Below are positions 1-8,700 of a stretch of DNA of 20,337 nucleotides, piece by piece; position 1 is the first letter of the stretch, and every line of letters starts with the position of its first letter. The notes beneath the pieces are model-generated. The model was given only the letters and a program-made list of their open reading frames with translations, searched no databases and was not told where the DNA came from. The translations under genes and the position numbers were made by a program. Source of the DNA: Sphaeroforma arctica JP610 (taxonomy: Eukaryota; Opisthokonta; Ichthyosporea; Ichthyophonida). The DNA lies in the NCBI RefSeq assembly GCF_001186125.1, contig NW_014040027.1:1-20337 (forward strand), read 5' to 3'.

Positions 1-86
1 ACACAACAATGTACTTAAACGTTCTTTCAACTACTATGCTCTTCATTCATGTCCCAATTAAAAACATATCCGTGTCTTGTGTGCAG

Positions 87-234
87 ATTAAGGTCGGCAA
101 GTACATCAAGCAATTGCACTGGCTGCTGGTGATCTGTAAGGATAATACGAGGGAGCAACCGGCGCCGGTGGAAGGTGGGTTGCAGTTTGGGATTCATGAT
201 TTAGACTTAGAAGTTATCATATGGTATCATAACC
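87..234 (+). CDS. Plus-strand gene, exon A
   Basis: Follows CTTGTGTGCAG and reads IKVGKYIKQLHWLLVICKDN, later QFGIHDLDLEVIIWYHN, ending in phase 1 before donor GTAAGG. A second donor at 243 (GTATAA) is possible but leaves the next exon out of frame. Confidence 0.65.
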
Positions 235-3200
235 GTAAGGAGGTATAATTTACGCTTCTCTCGATATACATGCACTATGCACTCATATTTGCATTTAAGA
301 CTAAAATATCGAGTTAAACACTCATATTATATAAAACAGGGAAAATGCCCTGGAGTGCATTCGGGGAAGACGTGACGCAACTAAAGACCGACTTCCCCAT
401 GAACACTTTAAAGAAGGGTGTTCTGCGATACACCTTTGAACCCCTCATTGTGGGCGATGGGTATGTACGATTAGTTTTCAGCGTTGTGTTCTCTTCTCGG
501 TGATGAATGAGGCGTATATTGCAGCTGTTTGTGCGAGATTGTATATTTTCAAAGAACGGAGATATGGGCTATTTAACAGATTCTTTATTTTGGTACGTAA
601 TTTCAAAATATATATAGAAGCATATATGAAATGTAATTCGCACGGATTTCTTCCCACAATCGAGCTTGCTTGAGAATATTCAGACAATCTAGACTATAGG
701 TTGCACATATACTCACACCGAATTACATTTTTAGACTGTGCGTTGCGAACTGGATATTCGAGAATCGCATTTTCTTAGTGCCTACCCTTCATGTTTCCTT
801 GAACACTCTATTTTCACAGATATGCGAGGGGGAGCACACAAACATTATGGATTTACACCTACGATCAGAACGATGTCGTACATCATCTCCACCAGACGGT
901 CCGCATGAGTGTGTAACATTTTATTTATGTATCCATGTATCTGGTGTATGTATGTGTATGTTTATAAAAAATGGTTAACATCTGAGATTTTTATATTTCG
1001 CCTCAATCATAGCATGCAAGCATAGATTTCTTGTACGCATGGTTATGAATAATTAATATTTATCAAAGTATATCAATTTTTCAGGGCAACATTCTAGTAT
1101 ATCTCTTTTTCATGCTCTGTTTTAAGTGTATAAGCATATTTAATACAAACCTACTGTTTGTATGAGTATACTACGGTTTCTACGAAAGTCATCCCGCGTC
1201 TGTTGGAAAACACAGAATATTTATTCGCGCATAGTGGTATTCTTTGAATGAATATGGCTGATAGATTCTTCGAATGTGTGTATTTGATGGAGATTCTCAT
1301 CAGCGTCTTTGTATGCTCAGTATACATGTACGCTTCATGGCTTAAACTAAATGGTTCTCATGAACACGCCAAGTGGGCAATCCAAACCCCCCCAATAAAG
1401 ATATGACAGATTCTGATATCAACTCTCCCCTCCCCATTTCTTTAGGCTCATTATACGCATTGACTTACAGTTATATCGTACTGTTAGTGGTCCAGACAGC
1501 ACTAAAACATAAACTAATCGTACGGTCGCACACCTGGGCACCGTCTATCCAGTGAATAACTATTATTACATTGTGGGTATATTGCATCAGAACTCTTGTC
1601 ATATGTATGCACTCCATCGCTACCAACGGATCCACTGTATAATGTATATTGCGATCGATACACATTCTGATATACAAAGACTTCAATTGACTATAAATGT
1701 TTAATGAGGCTATCACACACTCTCTGGTACACTCTCGTATACAATAACTTTAGTTGGCCAAGCAGACTCGGCGGGAGGAAGTAGATTACCAGTGAGTACA
1801 CTGTCACGCGTGTCATCTCGAGTGAGCACTAACAGCACAACAGAGAGTTTGCACAGCACCACCTCAGAGGATAGCCAGCCACCACCACCGGCATATGCGT
1901 ATGTAATAAATCAGAACATAATGAGTGTATGTAGCAAGTTTATGTATATTTTATTTGAGTGTATGTGATACATAAGTTCATGTAGCAATCAAGTATATCT
2001 AGTTTCATATATATTCTCGAGGCAGTTCCACCAGCACGACAGAAAGCATACAATTATCCATTCAGACGAGAGTCAGCATCCACCAGCATACACATATATT
2101 CTTGGACGGGACATATTCGTGTGGGTTACAAATAATTTAATGTAATCAGGAAGCGTGTATTACATATAGATACAAGCGAAAATACGTGTATGTATCATAT
2201 AAATGCAAGTAGCAAGTGATAGCAAGTGTGTGTACATAATGGTTGAGCGCTTTTTTGTTGTAAGCGTAAGGAATACGTAGGAGGCTATTGCGACAGCCAC
2301 CTTATTGCCCACTTTAATTTCAGCAATCCCACTAATGAATAATTAGTATATGGCTGATACAAGATATTCAACGTCCGTAGTTGATATCCTATCAGCATCT
2401 GTATATGCTGCGCATGTGGCAATTGAACGTTGTGCGTGTATAACCGGCTATAGAAAATCAATAAACGTAAATGTTGCGAATGTCGCTAATACTTTCATGT
2501 TGCAAATGGATGTGGTGAGAAAGTGGGCGCATACATCAAAACAAAACGGCATATATGCAGCGTTTGCAGCGGGTTTGAGCATACCATATCTACATGGTGG
2601 CATTTGAGCATGTAAAACGTGACAGAAAATCACTACATGTTTATAGCTATGTGTGTAGCACGTTCACACTATTCCAACTTTCCCGCATGAATACACGACC
2701 TTGACCCGAGTTCCCATACCCCATGTAGGTCGTGAAACATCTAACTTTATACCTACTCGTTTGCCGCTTTCCAAAATTACCAGTTACATATTCGAACGTT
2801 CCATACTTGACGCACCCTCTGTGTGCAAACTGTACCTGCAATTAAAATACTCTACAATCTAACAGTCTAAATTATACCGCTTCACTCTCTACCTTCATCA
2901 CGATACGCTAGGTGTGTATGCTACTTCACCCCCCCCCCCCCAACCCCCGGCGTTGGGAGAGGATTTGAATCAATCGTATCTCGGAGACGAGTATAGTGTT
3001 TGTACGCTCACCATCTATGCACATATATCTGTTGTTGTATTCGACATGTACACATGCATTGCTGGTTCCTCATGAGACCACTGCTCGCACTGACAATACT
3101 CGACTCCGTAGTCGGCACATACATTTTCAGCCCACCAAGCCACTACCGACTCATGGAATGAGCTCTACACCATAAAAATCCATAGATTTTCAAAATGTAC

Positions 3201-4015
3201 TCATGATTTTTGTTTATTCTTGTCCAATAGGGAGCCAGACGGTCATGCAGTCTCTAATGACAGCATGCAAGACGCTCGCGGAAGAAGCAAAGGTATTAAG
3301 AAAAAAAACAGCACCGCATCGAAGATTTTGAAACCGAGAATGACAGATGATGTCGTAAGTACACCCGATGAAGTTATCAAGAAGAAAACCCTGGCCACGG
3401 TTGAGGTTTACTTGTTGGTAAGTGCCTGATTTCTGTATTTTAACCAGTGATATCTTCTTGTGTTGGTTAGGGTCAGTCTTAAGGGTTCAAGAAATATTGT
3501 TCAAAATCAAGGATACAAGGGCCAGAGTCCTAAAATGACTGTGTCTTCGGGTGGGCTTTTATGGACTATTTCAGATTTATTTTTAGCCTGATAAGGAATA
3601 ACCGTAAAAATTGGCAAAGAGTGCGATTAAAAGAAATGTGAGGCATAGTACGGTGATTATCAATATTTTGAAGATTCCGTAAAACCGTCCTACCTTGATT
3701 GTCTTTGATTCTTGATTGTAAAATCAAAGTGCTATCCGAATTTGACGAAACGCACTTCTGTTTCGCGTTCAACTTTCAAGGTTATAAAGGATTTCATTGG
3801 CTAATGTGCCTTGATCGAAAATTTGAATGTGGAAACTTGAACCCTTAAGACTCGCCCTTATAAAATCGATGGCTGAATGCAAAAAGATTAGTTTGATAGT
3901 GGTAGTTAAGAGTTCTATTTCCAGCGGCGAACTGCCCTTATAGATACTTTTATTTCTCTTTTAAAAATGCTTTGATATTGTTTTTTTTTAGTTCGATGCG
4001 TTTCTAAAGTTATGA
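87..4015 (+). CDS. Unrecognised protein, 3' portion (six candidate exons), PPxY-containing tail
   Basis: Spliced candidate exons 87-234, 340-460, 820-908, 1754-1898, 3231-3417 and 3992-4015 give about 237 residues in one continuous frame. The intron phases (1, 2, 1, 2, 0) all agree, and donors are good (GTAAGG, GTATGT, GTGTGT, GTATGT, GTAAGT), so this is unlikely to be chance. The first half looks folded (for example QFGIHDLDLEVIIWYH, GVLRYTFEPLIVGDG, LWIYTYDQND). The second half is Ser/Thr-rich with PPPPAY, a PPxY-type site of the kind bound by WW domains, then a Lys/Arg-rich stretch. I do not recognise the family. The 5' part lies left of the window. The last exon is the least certain. Confidence 0.6.
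340..460 (+). CDS. Plus-strand gene, exon B
   Basis: Follows TATAAAACAG. Two bases complete Arg; then KMPWSAFGEDVTQLKTDFPM and KGVLRYTFEPLIVGD. It ends in phase 2 before donor GTATGT. The other two frames of this exon contain stops. Confidence 0.65.
820..908 (+). CDS. Plus-strand gene, exon C
   Basis: Follows CTATTTTCACAG and reads YARGSTQTLWIYTYDQNDVV followed by HHLHQTVRM, ending in phase 1 before donor GTGTGT. The phase fits both neighbours. A stop follows soon after the donor, so read-through is not possible. Confidence 0.6.
1754..1898 (+). CDS. Plus-strand gene, exon D: Ser/Thr-rich with PPPPAY
   Basis: Follows AACTTTAG and reads GQADSAGGSRLPVSTLSRVS, then further Ser/Thr repeats and SEDSQPPPPAY. 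It ends in phase 2 before donor GTATGT. Composition is that of a disordered tail. A degenerate copy of its 3' half appears about 200 bp downstream. Confidence 0.62.
2015..2098 (+). repeat. Degenerate tandem copy of exon D 3' half
   Basis: TCTCGAG followed by CACCAGCACGACAGAAAGC resembles TCTCGAG ... AACAGCACAACAGAGAG at 1816 onward in exon D. The similarity continues to CATCCACCAGCATACACATAT, against the exon's CACCACCGGCATATGCGTATG. Offset is 199 bp at the TCTCGA anchor. It no longer reads in the exon's frame. Similarity is moderate by eye, so common origin is likely but not certain. Confidence 0.5.
2929..2948 (-). repeat. C13-AA-C5 tract (G-rich on minus strand)
   Basis: Thirteen C, two A, then five C on the plus strand, in the long intron of the plus-strand gene. 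The minus strand could form a G-quadruplex. Its exact length may be affected by homopolymer sequencing error. Confidence 0.8.
3231..3417 (+). CDS. Plus-strand gene, exon E: basic tail
   Basis: Follows TTGTCCAATAG. One base completes Ala; then EPDGHAVSNDSMQDARGRSK, a Lys-rich stretch and KTLATVEVYLL before donor GTAAGT. A second GTAAGT at 3356 inside the exon could give a shorter form ending after TDDV. Confidence 0.6.
3470..3857. mobile_element. MITE-like DNA element, PIF/Harbinger (Tourist) type
   Basis: A 388-bp segment bounded by inverted repeats. The left end reads GGGTCAGTCTTAAGGGTTCA. The right end, reverse-complemented, reads GGGCGAGTCTTAAGGGTTCA. A perfect 16-bp core pairs 3476-3491 with 3836-3851. 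It is flanked by TTA at 3467-3469 and 3858-3860, the 3-bp target duplication typical of PIF/Harbinger elements, whose ends commonly begin GGG. There is no transposase frame, so it would be non-autonomous. It sits in the last intron of the plus-strand gene. Confidence 0.72.
3992..4015 (+). CDS. Plus-strand gene, possible terminal exon
   Basis: The strongest polypyrimidine acceptor of this gene (GTTTTTTTTTAG) is followed in the required phase 0 by FDAFLKL and TGA. It is short, so support rests on the splice site and phase only. An AATAAA at 4711-4716 is a possible but distant poly(A) signal. Confidence 0.4.
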   Translation, partial: FDAFLKL

Positions 4016-5655
4016 CCATCCTCAAAATGTAACTGCCTCTGAGAGAAACAAGTTCCGTGCACTTCTTGATTTATATGTTTTAATTTAAGATTCGAATCCT
4101 TGCTGACTACACAAGTGTAAGTTCCTCTATCGCACACGTGAACTACGAGTGTATATCCTCATCGAGTGTGCATAGTTCTTACAGTGATAAAACAACCCAT
4201 AGTTTTTTTCTTCTGTCATTGGAATCAGCACATTGCATCCACTAGCATTATGAGATGTACCTGCGCGAGTGTATCCACTGTCTACAATTGTGTATTACAT
4301 ATTTGTACAATACACCATTTCTTTTGATTTGTTTCATGATAACAATACTCTTGTTGTCCATAATGCAATATACGTGGACTATCCGTATCCTAACTAACTT
4401 TGTGATTCTCAACTTTTGGGAATTGAAACTATACAGGGGATCATCCTACTGCAATTTATAGTGATCGTCACACTAGCGAGACTGGTATACACACAGAGTC
4501 TGCGCATTGCCTATCTCGAGCCCGAGGGTTGGGAACCCAATGCATGACTCGCCATAGATACAAACAAAGTAAAACCTAAATCATGAACATAAAAAGAATA
4601 TAATTCTATTTTTCCTTCCAGATTTGAATGATGACGCCAAACAAGGATATTGTCATATTTATACGATAAGAGTAAGCAAAAAAATTAGTACATAAGTGTT
4701 CTCAATGTCCAATAAACGCGTAAGGCCATGGCCCCGTGAAGTGGGAGCCAAGCCCCCGCATTCAAGGGCAACACTATATTGAACATCAGCCGTCGGTTTA
4801 TTCTGCTGTTGAAACCCCTGTCGTATATTTGGCTGACCTTACACTGCGTTCAACTGTGAATTTGCATCTCACTCAGTTTTGACTGAATAAGGTGCTTTGC
4901 CTCTATTTGGGCTATGCTGCTATGGCGTGGCTATTAGTATCAGCTCCTAAATTGTATATGTGTGTGAACCCATTGATGTTGCTATTCAGATAAATGTATC
5001 GCACAGCAATGCCTCGTACACATTTGCATATAATGGCACTGCGAAGACTTCCGTTTTCTTTTTACGTTCTACGCGCATTTTGCGCCTTTCGTCTTCAACG
5101 TCTCCAGCATGTTTTCGCATATATACAAGCACATATGTTTGAGTACATATGCACCCATATTTTTTTTTGGAATGTGTGACCGTATGTACACATGCGATGA
5201 TGTAGCTAAAACAATACCGAAGCCACATAGTATCCAAGGTTGCATCCTCCGAGCAAAAAAAAACCCCCACAATACCGTTGTCGGTTAAGTAAGAGTATCT
5301 CAATTCGACTGTGCGTACTCTGAACTTCCTCTGAATACATAGATCCAGTTTGAGCACCATTGTGAACCCACTGAGCATACTCCTTTTCCTGATGCTTCAA
5401 CATCGAAGGTTTACGTTGGACCTGAATCTATAGTGTATAAATAATTAGCCAGTTTTGTCTGGCTGGGCCCGTCTACTATCAAGGTCCGTTGTAGACAGCA
5501 TAGTTGCGTTTATAGCTGCGAGTGCGCACATCTGCCTCGCGCCCCTTATGCTCGATCTGTGATGTTATCGAAACCTCGACCACATATGGTAAATCCATGA
5601 ATTTGCGGGTAACTGAAAACTGCGAAGGGTATTGTAAGTACTGAATAGTCCTGAT
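4016..5655. other. Convergent intergenic region, no gene seen
   Basis: 1.6 kb between the 3' ends of the two genes. Open frames here (such as 4986-5378 on the minus strand) lack splice signals or recognisable sequence and change character along their length. A small hairpin (AGCCAG-TTTTGT-CTGGCT, 5448-5465) and a few A/T runs are the only structures noted. Both 3' UTRs presumably lie here. Confidence 0.5.
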
Positions 5656-5799
5656 CTACCCCTGCGATGGGATTGTGTCGTCATACGGCCGCAAATCAAG
5701 CGTGAGCGAGTTGCTTGCTTCAAGGGCCTTATCTCTGTAGATGCCTACGATTCCATCGGCTTTGTCGTAGAACGAGTCCTTGAGCGAGATGACAATGCA
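5656..5799 (-). CDS. SMC1: SMC1 exon 24: C-terminus and stop
   Basis: Encodes [20 protein letters not shown], then [17 protein letters not shown] and a TAG stop at 5656-5658. It matches [21 protein letters not shown] and LTFDLTKYPD at the end of SMC1A. The acceptor is CGTTACTACAG. The tail is short, as in other SMC1 proteins. I see no convincing poly(A) signal immediately downstream. Confidence 0.95.
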   Translation of the reverse strand, partial: CIVISLKDSFYDKADGIVGIYRDKALEASNSLTLDLRPYDDTIPSQG

Positions 5800-8700
5800 C
5801 TGTAGTAACGAATGATAAGAGAGGCTTACAGGATGCAATCAGAAACAGAGGAATCATATTTGTTACAAAACTGAACTACTGTTGTCAAAAAGTGGCATGC
5901 CTAGGTTCTGGTTCTAAGTGGATCAAGAATGCTTAGACTAGTGTAACACTAGTGTAGAAATACCGAAGACGCACAATGATACACCCGAAAAGTGGTACCG
6001 TACATACAACAAGGATATAGCCTACCATCAACACGTAAAAAAATTATTCTCGGAGTTGGTATAGCAACTTAGATGGAAAATTGACAAAAACAATTTAAAA
6101 AAAATGCTGATGCAGTGTCTAGATAAAACTTATTGAACGACGGGTGTGATAAACACTGAGAACGCGTGCGAGGAAGTTACCACCACGTTGAGGAGACACG
6201 GACGCAGTGTAGGAGAAATACACTGATGATCATAGAAATACTGACAAACGGCTAAGAATTACACCAATCTGCTAAGACATGTGAGACAATGACCAATAAT
6301 AAATCAACATACACAAACAACTTTTGCGAGTGACTACAAAAGGCATGCATGTGGAGCTGGTGTTGGCACGTGCAACGACAAGGTAAGTTTGTTCAACAGG
6401 CTGTGTATAGAAGCGTTTTGCTTGATCCAGAGTGAAATACCTGGAAGTCGCCAGACCGCTGCTTGATGTACGTCGCGACTTTGTGCACATTGACTGCATC
6501 AAGCGCGGCGTCAATCTCATCCATGATGAAGAAAGGCGACGGCCGAAAGCTATTCGGTACGGAGTGCAAATACAATTAAGCAAGGTCTCAACATTCTTGA
6601 GCTATATCTATCAAGTCCGATTTAAGCAAGGTTTCATCAGAATAGATATCAGTTGTGACCTTCTCATCACAGCTGCCTACGAACATACGCGCAGATGAAC
6701 ACATACAGCTCAAGTAGGACACATCGAAACATTTCAGGTCATTTACCTATGAATCGCAAACAGTAGAGCCAAGGCTGCAACGGTCTTCTCGCCTCCACTG
6801 AGCTGTTCCATGTCTCGGAAACGCTTAGAGGGAGGCATCGTGTTGTATTTGATACCGTACAGATACGGCTCCTACGGGTATGAGGCAAAGCACAGAACAG
6901 AATGAGAACTACTACGCGATGTCAGTGTTTGATTTCGGGCAATTCAACGAAAACCTGTACTTGGTACGTCTGCATAATGTCTCGTTAGAATTGGAGAGAC
7001 CCCAAACAATTCGAGAATTATGGCGATAGAATTTGATTTCCGAAACGTTGATACAAAAATCAATTCATAGAGCTGGTATCAGGAGTACACCACGGAATAC
7101 AATTGACTGTGATTTCGCAACTGGCGTAAATGGTCGCAAAGACTGTCTCAAACTCAAGGCTATAAAAGGCAGTTCTTCGAACCGGCTACACCGGTGTACT
7201 TTATTCATGATGTAAAGTATGGACTTGCGTCCAACTCAGATATTCTAAACCACTCACGACTTTCATCCAAAAGGGTATTAGCTGAAAAGACAGTCATCTG
7301 GATACAACGAAGAGTGATGTGAAGATTCTCAATAGCTGTGATAAGACATGCACGTATAAGTATGGAAGCTACGACATTCAAGAAAATATGTAACGTTCGT
7401 ACAGATACGTTAGAAAATTCTGATATTGACACACATTGATACACAAACACACAAAGGCTTGCTTGTGCTGTATGTCTGTACACAACCTTACACACACAGG
7501 AAGACTTAATATCCTCACACACACCTCATTGCTCTCCAGAGTCAGGTATGCTGTGCCTCCAGGGGCCCTCGACTTCACGTTACGCGTGAGCTCTTTGTAG
7601 ATGGTATCGATCTGGCCCGAAATATGTGTGTAAGCCTTGTCGAACCTGCAATGTGATGGATGGATGACAGTATGTAGACGTATGAAACTAAGGTTTGCGA
7701 ATAAACTGTACTCGATTGTTCCGCAGATACGATGAAGGATGATTAAATATATTTTTCTTCTTCAATTAAGGTAGCAACCTCAAAAAGGTGATTGATCCTC
7801 GTGTACTAGCAATGTAATCGATGAAGCGACAGCATAAAGGCAAACAGCAATATACAAATGCACAGACCATTAGGTATATCGACATGCAATTTGCATGGCA
7901 CTATAAAAACTATTAGCTTGAACGTTCTATAGCAAAAACCGATTTCGATAGTGCGTCTTTGGCAGCCAACTCCTAATATCGCGACATATAATACCCACGC
8001 GCTCGAATATTAGAATCAACGGATAAAGATCTATCTTTTGGACCCGTACCATCCATCTACTGAATACATACAGGAAGGCAAAGGCACCTTTCAATAACAC
8101 GGCGTGCTCGCTTTGAAAGCATACGAGTGTAAAATATCAAGGCAAAATGACATATTTGAATATCTGCAAAGATAATCTCCTTGTCTAGACTTAGAGAATT
8201 TGTTGTAACGGGCTGCAGGTTTGTGGATACGCATTCACACTATATGTATGTCTAGGAATATTTCAGCACATGTATATACCCGTGTCAACAACATACAATT
8301 GGAACCGCTTCTTCTGCATGGCGCGAAATTGGGAATCCGCTTTCTCTGCTCTTTCTCGCGCGGCATCGAATTCAACCTGCAATATCAAGTAAGATAATTT
8401 GTCGCGATTATCAACACGCGTTTCGTTGGGTAACTACTACTGCGAAAACTTGGCATCCGATGCAATCTACATCTTAGTATTCCTCGTTAATGCAGAATTT
8501 AAGCGCGTCCAAATCCTATAGAAAGGTTTGCAATTGTGTACACACGAGAGGTGCCATGTATTTTAGCTATTGTGTAAACACGATAGAATCATCGGTACCG
8601 GTATTGTGCATAAATGGTTTAGCACAAATTTTTAGCTGCACGTGTGTTTCCAGCGTTTAACTGAAAATTATCTATATCGTCTGAATACTACGTATGTGTA

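Larger units (their letters stand above)
1899..3230 (+). other. Long intron D-E of the plus-strand gene
   Basis: 1.3 kb between exons D and E. It holds the degenerate exon-D copy (about 2015-2098), reiterated GTGTATGT/GTAGCAAGT-type intronic words near 1923, 1958 and 2187, and a C13-AA-C5 tract (2929-2948). An open 85-codon frame at 2350-2607 has no supporting signal. I see nothing else. Confidence 0.5.

Noticed and set aside
2350-2607. 85-codon open frame, plus strand, in the long intron
   Set aside because: No splice or start context and no recognisable sequence. The surrounding exons D and E join in phase without it.
4082-4098. AGATTCGAATCCTTG, like a tRNA T-arm
   Set aside because: No matching acceptor stem, D-arm or anticodon arm at the right distance.
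4986-5378. 130-codon open frame on the minus strand between the genes
   Set aside because: Cys/Tyr/Val-rich sequence of mixed character with no family resemblance, overlapping several other random open frames. Treated as chance.
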